A stretch of 64,000 bases of DNA from Clostridium sp. (GTDB lineage Bacteria > Bacillota > Clostridia > Lachnospirales > Lachnospiraceae), in NCBI GenBank assembly GCA_021770825.1, contig JAETQD010000012.1, forward strand, positions 1-64,000. Reading direction: 5' to 3'. Positions 49,150-57,350 of the stretch are shown here, one piece after another. Below the pieces are notes generated by a model that was given only the letters and a program-made list of their open reading frames with translations, made no database searches and was not told where the DNA came from. Made by a program: the position numbers and the translations under genes. Positions within the stretch are counted from its first letter, which is position 1. The number at the start of each line of letters is the position of its first letter.

Positions 49150-50235
49150 ATGGATATGCTGGTATTGAAGGTTTTGACAGACGGAAGCCTGTATCTGGCT
49201 GTTTTCATGCCGTTTTTCGTTTCTGCGCCTGCTGCGGGAAAGGCAGGGCTTTCGGCCATTCTGGCCACCTGGATGATCTGGCTGTTTTTTAACTGGGAGA
49301 AAAAGGGGCTGGAAGGAACCGTGTCAAGAGCCGTATTCCTGGAACTGAAGCTTTTGGCGGCCGCCATGGTTTTTGAGATGACATTCATGGGACTGACTGC
49401 CTGGAAACAGCAGTGTGCGCCCTTTGCCATCGGTTTTCTGGTTGGCAGTATTCTCCTTCTGCGGGGAAGCAGACTGCGGGGCAGCGGTCAGAAACGTGGT
49501 GTGTTCTGGGGCGCCAATGGTCTGGAGCTTTTCAGTATGGTTCTTGGGGCTGTGGTTTTGTCCTGGGAACCGGTGACAAGGGGCTTTTTGGGGCTTCTGG
49601 GCACCTTATATAAAACTCTTCTTCTTCCTGTGATTGAGGCCTTTCTTACGGCTTTCATCAAGGTTCTCATGTGGCTTGCAAAACATCTGGCTTTTTTGTT
49701 TCCCGGAATGCCGAAGAGGATAGAAATGGATGGGAAGATATCTTTCGATGGAGGGACGCTTCCCGATCTGGGGGCAGCAGAAACGGGTCAGATTCCTTTT
49801 GCTGTAAAGATTCTGGGTGTGGCCGTCCTGGCATTTGCAGTGTTTCTGTTTTTCCGCTTTCTGTTCCGAAGACTGTCGGAGTCCGGAGGAAAGGCAAAGA
49901 TGTATGCAAAAGGAGAGGTAAAGCAGAGCTTCCTGGCAGCAGAGGACAGACGCAGATTTGGAAGAGGGCTTTTTGACAGAGAGAGAAATGTACGGCATTA
50001 TTACCGGAAATACCTGGGGCTCTGCATGCGGAGCGGTCTGGACATGGAAAATCACGGCGTCACCAGTGAACAGGTTCATGAACGGGCTGTGGGCCTGTGG
50101 GGAATGGAGGAGGAGCTTACGGCATTCCGGACCATGTACTTAAGGATTCGCTATGGAAAAAAGAAGGAAAGCGGAAGCGAGAGGGCGAAAGCCAGGGAAA
50201 TATACAAAAAAGTAAAGGAACAGGCAGAAAAATAA
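49150..50235 (+). CDS. Membrane protein with C-terminal DUF4129-like domain
   Basis: This 361-residue protein has about six to seven N-terminal transmembrane helices (residues 1-160), a further helix near 220-240 (FAVKILGVAVLAFAVFLFFRFLF), and a basic cytosolic C-terminus with RNVRHYYRKYLGLCMRSGLDMENHGVTSEQV, the DUF4129 pattern usually fused to transglutaminase-like TgpA proteins. The transglutaminase core itself is not present here. ATG 49150 follows GATGGAGG; the frame is open upstream inside the DUF58 gene. Third gene of the MoxR operon. Confidence 0.82.
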   Translation: MDMLVLKVLTDGSLYLAVFMPFFVSAPAAGKAGLSAILATWMIWLFFNWEKKGLEGTVSRAVFLELKLLAAAMVFEMTFMGLTAWKQQCAPFAIGFLVGSILLLRGSRLRGSGQKRGVFWGANGLELFSMVLGAVVLSWEPVTRGFLGLLGTLYKTLLLPVIEAFLTAFIKVLMWLAKHLAFLFPGMPKRIEMDGKISFDGGTLPDLGAAETGQIPFAVKILGVAVLAFAVFLFFRFLFRRLSESGGKAKMYAKGEVKQSFLAAEDRRRFGRGLFDRERNVRHYYRKYLGLCMRSGLDMENHGVTSEQVHERAVGLWGMEEELTAFRTMYLRIRYGKKKESGSERAKAREIYKKVKEQAEK

Positions 50236-50237
50236 AC

Positions 50238-50286
50238 GGGACCGTTTCCTGCGCCAAAGAAGTTATATGGCACAGGGAACGGTCTC
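50238..50286 (-). terminator. Terminator of the BCCT transporter gene
   Basis: GGGACCGTTTCCTGCGCC (50238-50255) pairs with GGCACAGGGAACGGTCTC (50269-50286). Read leftward it is followed by GTTTATTTTTC. It also lies just after the DUF4129 gene. Confidence 0.8.
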
Positions 50287-50293
50287 ATATGCG

Positions 50294-51811
50294 TTACCGG
50301 GATGATTTTTCTTTCAGGTACTGGTCGGCATCCTTTAAGAAGCTGGCGATGATCAGAAGAATCACCAGAGCCACCGGGAAGGCGGCGATGATGGATACGG
50401 ACTGCAGATTGGCCATGGAGCTCTCAGAGAACACCAGGGCAATGGGAAATAGAATTAACATGATGGCCCAGAAAACCTTAACGGCTGTGTGGGGCTCTTC
50501 ATCTCCTGTCATCTGCTTGTAGGTATAGGAGGAGGCAACCAGGGAGATGGAGTCAAAGCTGGTGGCGTAAAAGGCGATCATGGCGGCAATCAGAAGGACC
50601 AGAACCACAGGAGCCAGGGGCAGGGTGTCCACGATGGCAATGATGGTGGAATAGAGGTCCTGGGTGACTCCGTAAAGGCCCATCACATCCAGTTTTCCGT
50701 TCACCTGGAGTCCCAGGCTGTAATTTCCCAGAATCAGAAAGCTTAAAAAGGTGCCGCCCAGGCTGTAAACGTAGCCGCCTAAAATGGTCTGGCGGACCGT
50801 GCGGCCCCTGGAAATGCTGCCGATGAAAAACGGGGAAGCCACGCACCATACAATCCAGTAGGACCAGTAGAAGATGGTCCAGTTCTGGGGAAAGGAGGTG
50901 GTTCTCTGGGGGTCTGTGAAGGTGGCAAGGCTCAGGAAATTCTGTGTCAGATTTCCGATTGCAGCAAATCCCGTTTCCAAAATGTACCGGGTCTCACCGC
51001 CGAACAAAAGCACATAGGCTAACAAACCGAAAAACAAGTACATGCAGGAGGCCGAAAGCTTGGAAATTCCTTTCATTCCATGGACCAGGGCATAGGTATA
51101 AACGATGCAGGTCACAAGCAGAATGGTAATGGTAATCCATTTGGACTCCGGAAGTCCTGTGAGCCGTGAAAGTACCTGGGCCATCAGCGGTGTGGCCAGG
51201 GAAAAGGTGGTGGCTGTTCCGGCTAAAAGAGCAAACAGAGCCAGAAGATCAATGGCTTTGCCCCAGATTCCATCCACTTTTTTGCCGAGAATGGGGCGGC
51301 AGGCCTCAGAATATTTCTGCTTATGGCAGCCGCGGACATGGAGCATGAAACCGAAAGCCACGGCCAGCACCAGATAAAAGCTCCAGGGGATAGGTCCCCA
51401 GTGGAAAATCGGGTAAGTGCTGGACCAGACCTGCATGGAACCCATTTCCGCAATATGGGGATCGTTGGCGTAGAGAATCCATTCGCAGAAGGAGTAAAAC
51501 AGGATGTCAGCCGCAAGTCCGGCGGTGAACATCATGCTGCTCCATGCAAAATCCGAATACCTGGGCTTCTCATTTTCTCCGCCCAGCCGGATGGAGCCGT
51601 ATCTGGAAAAGGCCAGGTAGAGGGATAAAAGGAAAACCCCAAGGCCGATCACCAGATAATAGAGACCAAAGGTGTCACCCAACAGAGCACGGAGCTGGTC
51701 CAGCACCTGTTTGGAACCGTTTGGAGCCACGATAAAGCTGATACATAAAAACAGAATCAGGCAGAAAGGAATGACAGCGGTACTCCAGTCAATTTTATCT
51801 CGTAATTTCAT
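50294..51811 (-). CDS. BCCT family transporter, probable choline-type
   Basis: This 505-residue, 12-helix transporter of the betaine/carnitine/choline family has FPQNWTIFYWSYWIVW, the signature tryptophan block of helix 8, and SISRGRTVRQ after it. In the unwound helix 3 the usual GMGIG of BetP aligns with GLAAD, placing Asp102 at the BetP Gly153 position. BetT-type choline carriers also have Asp there, and changing BetP Gly153 to Asp is recalled to allow choline transport. ATG 51811 lies 6 bases after GAGGT; 51817 has none. Transcribed alone, with an inverted repeat at its transcription start. Confidence 0.9.
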   Translation of the reverse strand: MKLRDKIDWSTAVIPFCLILFLCISFIVAPNGSKQVLDQLRALLGDTFGLYYLVIGLGVFLLSLYLAFSRYGSIRLGGENEKPRYSDFAWSSMMFTAGLAADILFYSFCEWILYANDPHIAEMGSMQVWSSTYPIFHWGPIPWSFYLVLAVAFGFMLHVRGCHKQKYSEACRPILGKKVDGIWGKAIDLLALFALLAGTATTFSLATPLMAQVLSRLTGLPESKWITITILLVTCIVYTYALVHGMKGISKLSASCMYLFFGLLAYVLLFGGETRYILETGFAAIGNLTQNFLSLATFTDPQRTTSFPQNWTIFYWSYWIVWCVASPFFIGSISRGRTVRQTILGGYVYSLGGTFLSFLILGNYSLGLQVNGKLDVMGLYGVTQDLYSTIIAIVDTLPLAPVVLVLLIAAMIAFYATSFDSISLVASSYTYKQMTGDEEPHTAVKVFWAIMLILFPIALVFSESSMANLQSVSIIAAFPVALVILLIIASFLKDADQYLKEKSSR

Positions 51812-51824
51812 ATGCATACCTCAT

Positions 51825-51860
51825 TGTTCAATTTTTGAAATAAATATCCGATATTGAACA
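51825..51860. promoter_or_regulatory. Inverted repeat at the BCCT transcription start
   Basis: TGTTCAAT (51825-51832) and ATTGAACA (51853-51860) are perfect inverses 20 bases apart; a small ATATCCGATAT palindrome lies between. The repeat directly abuts the -10 box, as a repressor site would. Confidence 0.5.
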
Positions 51861-51888
51861 TTATAGCACCGGCAAGAGGAAAATGCAA
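51860..51888 (-). promoter_or_regulatory. Promoter of the BCCT transporter gene
   Basis: Minus strand: TTGCAT (51888-51883), 17-base spacer, TATAAT (51865-51860), 48 bases before the start at 51811. Confidence 0.83.
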
Positions 51889-51894
51889 GGGGAA

Positions 51895-53226
51895 TTATGC
51901 ATCCTGGCGGCGTTTATAATAACGGTACATAATGAGCTGGAAGGACACCACCAGAATCCAGCCGCAGCCTGTGGCAACGGCTATGGCGGGAAGTCCAAGG
52001 CGGGACACTAAGAGGTAGGACAGAATGACACGCAGGGAAATGTGAAGCGTGGTTCCCCAAAACGGAATGTGCACTCGTCCCGTACCGCGGAAATATCCCA
52101 CAAAGGCACAGCCAATGAAGCAGAGAAGATAAAAGAAGGAAATTACCTTAAGATACCCCACGCCATAGGAGAGGGCCAGGGTGTCACTGCTTCCAAGAAA
52201 CAGGCGGATTCCCGGTGCGGCGCCAAAGAACATCAATAAGGACAATGTAATTCCGAGCCAGATATTTAAAAGCAGTCCGTTTTTGAACCCGCCCATGACA
52301 CGGTCCTTGTTTCCGGCACCCTGGTTCTGGGAAATCAGAACGGACATGGCCTGTCCGCCGCTGTCTCCGAAGGAATTGGCAAAGCCCTCAATCCGCATGG
52401 TGGCGGTGTAGGCGGCGATTCCCGGCGTTCCAAGGGTATTGACTGCGCCCTGAACCAGAATTTTTCCTATGTAAAGGCTGGATTCATGGAGGGCGGAGGT
52501 GGTTCCGAACTTGATGGTCTGTTTTATGAGGGACGGATACAGTCCGATGTCCTCTTTCCGGCAGAGCAGCTCCCCGTAATTTACTTTGATATAGAAGAAA
52601 CAGCAGATGGCAGAGAAAAGCTGGGACAAAATGGTGGCCCCGGCGGCTCCGGCTGTTCCCATGTGGAAGCCTGCAATAAAAAGGAAGTCCAGAATCACAT
52701 TGGACACGATGGCAATGGCCAGGAAATAGAGGGCAGCCTTTGTGTTTCCCACGGACCGGAGAATGCCGGAAAACAGATTGTAAAAATAAGTAAAGGGCAG
52801 TCCGGCAAGAATGACCATGAGATAGGAGTTGGCATAGGGAATCAGCTCTGGCGGCGTCTTTATGAGGGTCAGAGTCGTTCCCAAAAGAGACATGGAAAGT
52901 CCGCCGATGAGAAAGGTCAGAAGAATTCCAAGTCCCACGGCAACAAAGACCTCCCGGCGGAACTGCTGTCTGTCTCCGGTGCCGTAAAGCTGTGCAAAAA
53001 TCACCGACAGGCCCACACAGAATCCGTTTAAGATAAAGATAAACAGATTCATGATACTGCCGGAAATTCCCACGGAGGCAAAGGCGTCCGTTCCAAGAAA
53101 GTACCCCACAATCAGGGAGTCAGCGGTGTTGTAAAGCTGCTGTAAAATGTTGCCCAGTAACAGAGGTACGGCGAGAAGAATCAGTTGTTTTTTAATGTCG
53201 CCGCTTAATAATGTTTGTTGTTTCAT
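51895..53226 (-). CDS. MATE family efflux transporter
   Basis: This 443-residue, 12-helix protein has the DinF/NorM-like start KKQLILLAVPLLLGNILQQLYNTADSLIVGYFLG and the matching second half IKFGTTSALHESSLYIGKILVQGAVNTLG. It exports drugs or metabolites by cation exchange. It is divergent from a LysR regulator with a 104-base shared promoter region; such pairing usually means the regulator controls the pump. It is a second MATE gene in the window, but only distantly like the first (1493). Confidence 0.94.
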   Translation of the reverse strand: MKQQTLLSGDIKKQLILLAVPLLLGNILQQLYNTADSLIVGYFLGTDAFASVGISGSIMNLFIFILNGFCVGLSVIFAQLYGTGDRQQFRREVFVAVGLGILLTFLIGGLSMSLLGTTLTLIKTPPELIPYANSYLMVILAGLPFTYFYNLFSGILRSVGNTKAALYFLAIAIVSNVILDFLFIAGFHMGTAGAAGATILSQLFSAICCFFYIKVNYGELLCRKEDIGLYPSLIKQTIKFGTTSALHESSLYIGKILVQGAVNTLGTPGIAAYTATMRIEGFANSFGDSGGQAMSVLISQNQGAGNKDRVMGGFKNGLLLNIWLGITLSLLMFFGAAPGIRLFLGSSDTLALSYGVGYLKVISFFYLLCFIGCAFVGYFRGTGRVHIPFWGTTLHISLRVILSYLLVSRLGLPAIAVATGCGWILVVSFQLIMYRYYKRRQDA

Positions 53227-53267
53227 AATATATCACCCGTTTTTTATTATACGGAAAAAAGTTATCG

Positions 53268-53296
53268 TTGAAAAATGATTATTTCTAAGATAAAAT
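53268..53296 (+). promoter_or_regulatory. Promoter of the LysR regulator gene
   Basis: TTGAAA (53268-53273), 17-base spacer, TAAAAT (53291-53296). The leftward MATE gene has a TATAAT (53255-53250) with a poor -35, as expected for activator-dependent control. Confidence 0.7.
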
Positions 53297-53330
53297 ATAA
53301 CATAAATGATATGTTTTTGGAGGAATGGAA

Positions 53331-54248
53331 ATGACCAGACTGGAACTGGAGGCATTTCTTGCCATAGTGAAATACGGAAGTATTTCTCGGGCGGCCGACA
53401 GGCTGTTTACCACGCAGCCGGGTCTCAGCCGGAGAATCCGCATGCTGGAGGAGGAGCTTGGATATGAGGTGTTTGTCCGGGGGCGCGGAATCCGAAATAT
53501 TAAGCTGACCAGACAGGGAGAGGATTTTCTTCTGGTGGCCGAGCGGTTTTTGAAGCTGTACCGGGAGGTGGAGGAGATTCCCGGAAAGACAAGAAAGCCC
53601 TTGCTGAGGGTCAGCACCATCAACAGCCTTGCCACCTACCTGCTTCCTCCGGTGCTTAAAAAGCTGATGGAAGGAGAAAAGGGCTGTGATGTGGTGTTTC
53701 ACAGCGGGAGGTCCATGGAGATCTACGGATATGTGGAAAATAAGGAGGTGGACGTGGCCCTGGTGTCTGACGTTCTTCACTCCACCAGGGTCATTACGTT
53801 TCCGGCTTTCCGGGAGCCCTTTGTTTTTGCCGGAGGGGAGAAATGGAAGGGCACCGAAAGGGTTAAGCCGGAGATGTTAAACCCGAAAGACCAGATCCGG
53901 ATGCCATGGAATCCGGAGTACGATGTATGGCACAACAAATGGTTTCCGCCGGACCGGGTTCCCAGCCTTACGGGAGATAAAATGGTATTTCTGGAGAACT
54001 TTCTGGAGGGGGAAAAGTGGGCTGTGATGCCTCTTTTAGTGGCCAAAAGAATGAAGAAGCAGGGTATCTGCATATGCCCCCTGGAAAACGGCCCGGAGGA
54101 CCTGACCATCTACTGCCTCACCGGAGACAGCGAGCGGAATGAGACCATAAAACGGTTTCTCGCACTGGTCCATGAAGAGCTCCTTGCGGTGGATGGAATT
54201 CAGTCTTTTCTGGGGACGGAAGGGGTTGAAGGAGCGGAAAACGGGTGA
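53331..54248 (+). CDS. LysR family transcriptional regulator
   Basis: This 305-residue regulator has an N-terminal winged helix (ELEAFLAIVKYGSISRAADRLFTTQPGLSRRIRMLEEEL) and a substrate-binding-like ligand domain from about residue 90. It most likely activates the divergent MATE pump gene on ligand binding. ATG 53325 is 1 base from GGAGG, while ATG 53331 is 7 bases away, so 53331 is chosen. The DUF5722 gene begins 52 bases downstream and may be co-transcribed. Confidence 0.92.
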   Translation: MTRLELEAFLAIVKYGSISRAADRLFTTQPGLSRRIRMLEEELGYEVFVRGRGIRNIKLTRQGEDFLLVAERFLKLYREVEEIPGKTRKPLLRVSTINSLATYLLPPVLKKLMEGEKGCDVVFHSGRSMEIYGYVENKEVDVALVSDVLHSTRVITFPAFREPFVFAGGEKWKGTERVKPEMLNPKDQIRMPWNPEYDVWHNKWFPPDRVPSLTGDKMVFLENFLEGEKWAVMPLLVAKRMKKQGICICPLENGPEDLTIYCLTGDSERNETIKRFLALVHEELLAVDGIQSFLGTEGVEGAENG

Positions 54249-54300
54249 TATAATGAAAAGTAATTTGAAGCAGATTTTACAGCAGAAACGGAGAAAAAGT

Positions 54301-55416
54301 ATGAAAAAGACAATGAGAAAATTAGCAGGTTTGACACTGGCTGCAGCCCTTGCTGCTTCCATGAGTATCACATCTCTGGCTTTTTACCAGCAGCCGGCCA
54401 GCAAAAAGGGACTTTTGATTTCCCAGCAGGAGCTGTTCGGTGATATTTTGGAACTTGGAGTGGACCAGGTAATCTGCAATCAGGCATCGGACCAGAATCC
54501 GGATGCGTATCTTCCTCTGGCAAAGAACTGCAAGGGCAGCCAGGTCACTTTGACAATGATTCTTTTAAACAGGAGCTGCGCAAAGGATCCCAACCTGCTT
54601 CCGGTTTCCAGCCCCGTAGACGGTGTGGGAAACTATGCGTTTAATTCCACGACTCCGGAAGGCGAGCAGGCCGTGCGGAATTATGCCAGAACCGTGGCCG
54701 GCGTCTATGCGGATTACGTTTCCAACTGGGTAATCGGAAATGAGGTCAACGATGCGGCTCTCTGGGACTACAATGGAATTTCCGACATGGATGAGCATGC
54801 CGCAAGCTATGCAAAAACGTTCCGGATTTTTTATGAGGAGATCAAGGCAGCAAATTCCGAGGCCAGAGTGTTTATTCCCTTTGACATGAGATGGAAGGCG
54901 ACCAACGATCCTCTGAGATATCCGGTCCAGGATTACCTGCCGAAGCTCAATGCCCTGCTTAAGGACACGGAGTACGGAATTGCATGGCATCCCTATCCGG
55001 TCCATTTCTTTACGAAACCGGAATTCCTGGATGATGACGGAATCTCCTTTGACATCAACACCACACCGAATATCAATATGAAAAACCTGGATCTTCTGAC
55101 CACTTATATGCAGAATGCGGATATGCTGGCTCCCGATGGAAGTGTCCGCCATTTAATTCTTTCCGAGCAGGGCTTTACCTCTGCCTGCGAGAACGGAGAG
55201 GAGCGCCAGGCAGAGGCCATCAAGGCTGCCTATGAGATTGCAAAGAAGAATCCCTATGTGGACGGCTTCTATTTGGTGCGCCATGTGGACGCAAAAGGGC
55301 AGGAGGCAGCAGGCGGCGCGTTCGGACTCTGGACGAGAGATCCCAACGCCTCCAGAGATGAGACTCCGCTGGCCAAAAAGAAAGCGTGGTACACATATCA
55401 GTCACTGGAAGAGTAG
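54301..55416 (+). CDS. Secreted DUF5722 protein, glycoside-hydrolase-like
   Basis: This 371-residue exported protein starts with a signal peptide (KKTMRKLAGLTLAAALAASMSITSLAF). The rest looks like a (beta/alpha)8 clan-A glycoside hydrolase: WVIGNEVN with Glu148 where the acid/base Asn-Glu pair is expected, GIAWHPYPV in the middle, and LILSEQGF with Glu289 as possible nucleophile. Its Pfam family (DUF5722) has no assigned substrate that I know. GGAG 7 bases before ATG 54301 decides the start; another ATG at 54253 is less likely. YitT follows by 20 bases. Confidence 0.83.
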   Translation: MKKTMRKLAGLTLAAALAASMSITSLAFYQQPASKKGLLISQQELFGDILELGVDQVICNQASDQNPDAYLPLAKNCKGSQVTLTMILLNRSCAKDPNLLPVSSPVDGVGNYAFNSTTPEGEQAVRNYARTVAGVYADYVSNWVIGNEVNDAALWDYNGISDMDEHAASYAKTFRIFYEEIKAANSEARVFIPFDMRWKATNDPLRYPVQDYLPKLNALLKDTEYGIAWHPYPVHFFTKPEFLDDDGISFDINTTPNINMKNLDLLTTYMQNADMLAPDGSVRHLILSEQGFTSACENGEERQAEAIKAAYEIAKKNPYVDGFYLVRHVDAKGQEAAGGAFGLWTRDPNASRDETPLAKKKAWYTYQSLEE

Positions 55417-55436
55417 GGGGCTGAGGGGAGGCAGAC

Positions 55437-56288
55437 ATGAAACCATTGAAAAACAGACTAATCGAGTTGAGCGTAATTGTAGGCGGAAATCTGATTCTTG
55501 CATTTGCAACAGCATTCTTTATTTTGCCGTATAACATCGTCACTGGCGGCGTGGCCGGTATTGCCGTGGTTTTTGAGCCGTTATTTCATATTCCGGCCCA
55601 GTGGACCATCAATGGCGTGGTGGTGATTATGTTTATCATAGGTACCATTTGTCTGGGAAAAGAATTCGCCATGAAAACGGTCATAAGTTCCATTGCCTAC
55701 CCCTTGTTTTTGAATCTGATCATGGCGCTTCCGGTTTCCATGCCGACAGATCTGGATCCGATTCTGGCCAGCCTCTACGGAGGAATTTTCACAGGCGCCG
55801 GAGTGGGACTGGTGATGCGTATGGGCGCCAGCACAGGAGGAATGGATATTCCGCCGTTGGTAATTCACAAGTACACCAATCTTCCGCTTTCCAAGCTGGT
55901 ATTCATTACAGATGTGCTGACTGTGGCCCTGGGCCTCATTGCCTATGGCGTCAACAATGTTTTAATTGGACTGATTTCCGTGTATGTGGGAAGCAAGGTG
56001 ATCGATATGGCCCTGACCTTCGGCGCCAAGCATTCCAAGTCCCTGGAAATCATCTCCAGCCAGTATGAGAAGCTTTTGCCTTATATCCACGACAACCTGT
56101 ACCGTGGCTCCACCATCATCGAGGCGGAGGGCGGCTTCACCAGGGAGAAAAGACGGATTCTTCTTACGGCCATTTCTTCCAACCAGTACAATAAACTGAT
56201 GCAGTACATCTATTCCGTGGACAGCGAGGCCTTTGTCATTGTCCATGATGTTCTGGAAGTCCGGGGATACGGATTCACGTATGAATAA
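55437..56288 (+). CDS. YitT family membrane protein
   Basis: This 283-residue protein has five to six N-terminal helices (residues about 9-190), with NIVTGGVAGIAVVFE and MRMGASTGGMDIPPLVIHK typical of the YitT (DUF161) family, and a C-terminal DUF2179 domain (GGFTREKRRILLTAISSNQYNKLMQYIYSVDSEAFVIVHDVLEVRGYGF) resembling a nitrogen-regulatory/ACT-type fold. Transport function is suspected but not established. It sits 20 bases after the DUF5722 gene and ends at a strong terminator. Confidence 0.93.
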   Translation: MKPLKNRLIELSVIVGGNLILAFATAFFILPYNIVTGGVAGIAVVFEPLFHIPAQWTINGVVVIMFIIGTICLGKEFAMKTVISSIAYPLFLNLIMALPVSMPTDLDPILASLYGGIFTGAGVGLVMRMGASTGGMDIPPLVIHKYTNLPLSKLVFITDVLTVALGLIAYGVNNVLIGLISVYVGSKVIDMALTFGAKHSKSLEIISSQYEKLLPYIHDNLYRGSTIIEAEGGFTREKRRILLTAISSNQYNKLMQYIYSVDSEAFVIVHDVLEVRGYGFTYE

Positions 56289-56298
56289 ACAAACAAAT

Positions 56299-56346
56299 AA
56301 AAAAGCTTTCTTTCCGGTAATTGTTACCGGAAAGAGAGCTTTTTTT
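56299..56346. terminator. Bidirectional terminator between yitT-like and IclR genes
   Basis: AAAAAAGCT-TTCTTTCCGGTAA pairs with TTACCGGAAAGAG-AGCTTTTTT, with loop TTG. It has T-runs on both strands. Confidence 0.93.
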
Positions 56347-56365
56347 ATTCCATAGAAAGTTCCAA

Positions 56366-57127
56366 TCAGAGCGGAAGGGCGGACAGCTCCTTTGAAATGG
56401 GAAGCATGGCCTTTACCATTTCCGAGATCCGGTCCTCCTTGGCGCGGTGGATGGGGATGGAGATGCAGATGGAGGCAACCACACGGCCGGAGTATTTATA
56501 AATAGGCACAGCCACGTTGATGATATCCTTTTCATATTCGCCGAATTCCACACAGTACTGCTTTAAGCCCACATCTGAAATTTGTCGTCTAAGCTCGGGA
56601 AGAGAAGGATCTTCGAGCTCTGAAGCCAATGTTTCTGTCAGGTTTTCTTCCGAGAGAGCGGAGAGATAAAGCTTTCCCACTGCTGTATTGGAGAGAGGGA
56701 CCAGCTTTCCGATGGAAACAGATACATGAACGGGATTTTCGCTCTCCAAAGCATAGACGCAAAGGCCTTTCATTCCGCTTGCAATTTTACAATAGTGAAA
56801 CAGGCTGACAGTTTCGCCGAAGGAGTGAGACAACTGTTCGATATAAGGCTGAAACAGGCGTGTCAGATTGACGTTCCGATAGGTTTTCAGGCTGAGGGAA
56901 AACATCTTACCGCCGGTTTTATATTTCAGGGAATCGGGGCTTTGTTCGATATAATTGCGCGATTCCAGGGTTTTAATAATATGAAATGCTGTGGTCGTGT
57001 TCAGACCGCAGGATTCTGCAATCTCTGACAATTTCCTGCCGTCTCCGCTTTCAATCAGATACTCCAGAATATCCAGAGCCCGGTGTACTGACTGGATGTT
57101 CTTGGGTTCTTTTTTTTCATTTGCCAT
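56366..57127 (-). CDS. IclR family transcriptional regulator
   Basis: This 253-residue regulator has an N-terminal winged helix (NIQSVHRALDILEYLIES, SEIAESCGLNTTTAFHIIKTLESRNYI) and a C-terminal effector domain ending VPIYKYSGRVVASICISIPIHRA. ATG 57127 has AAGGAG upstream; the frame opens earlier but starts in the promoter. It is divergent from the dipeptide ABC operon. AT-rich inverted repeats over the operon's -10 box and a half-site in its own promoter spacer suggest control of both. Confidence 0.93.
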   Translation of the reverse strand: MANEKKEPKNIQSVHRALDILEYLIESGDGRKLSEIAESCGLNTTTAFHIIKTLESRNYIEQSPDSLKYKTGGKMFSLSLKTYRNVNLTRLFQPYIEQLSHSFGETVSLFHYCKIASGMKGLCVYALESENPVHVSVSIGKLVPLSNTAVGKLYLSALSEENLTETLASELEDPSLPELRRQISDVGLKQYCVEFGEYEKDIINVAVPIYKYSGRVVASICISIPIHRAKEDRISEMVKAMLPISKELSALPL

Positions 57128-57161
57128 AACCGCCTTCTCCTTTTTATTGTTTGCTGCATTT

Positions 57162-57190
57162 ATTATAGCAGATTTTACAATATAAAACAA
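57162..57190 (-). promoter_or_regulatory. Promoter of the IclR gene
   Basis: Minus strand: TTGTTT (57190-57185), 17-base spacer, TATAAT (57167-57162). The spacer holds ATATTGTAA, one base different from the operator half-site of the divergent promoter. Confidence 0.75.
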
Positions 57191-57235
57191 TCAATTATAT
57201 TTGTAAAAAGAAAATGTCGAAATTGAAAGAAAACA

Positions 57236-57264
57236 TTGACTTTTCGGAAATTAAATTTTATAAT
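57236..57264 (+). promoter_or_regulatory. Promoter of the dipeptide ABC-pepT operon
   Basis: TTGACT (57236-57241), 17-base spacer, TATAAT (57259-57264), with an 87-base leader before the lipoprotein gene. Confidence 0.87.
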
Positions 57265-57298
57265 ATAAAAAATATTATAAAAATATATTTTATAATAT
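57258..57298. promoter_or_regulatory. Probable IclR operator: inverted repeat plus third half-site
   Basis: TTATAATAT (57258-57266) and ATATTATAA (57272-57280) are perfect inverses 5 bases apart and cover the -10 box. A third TTATAATAT lies at 57290-57298. Position fits repression by the divergent IclR protein. Confidence 0.6.
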
Positions 57299-57350
57299 GA
57301 AAAGAAAGGGAAAGCCGAGAGACGGCTTTTGAAAAGGAAAGGAGAACCAT

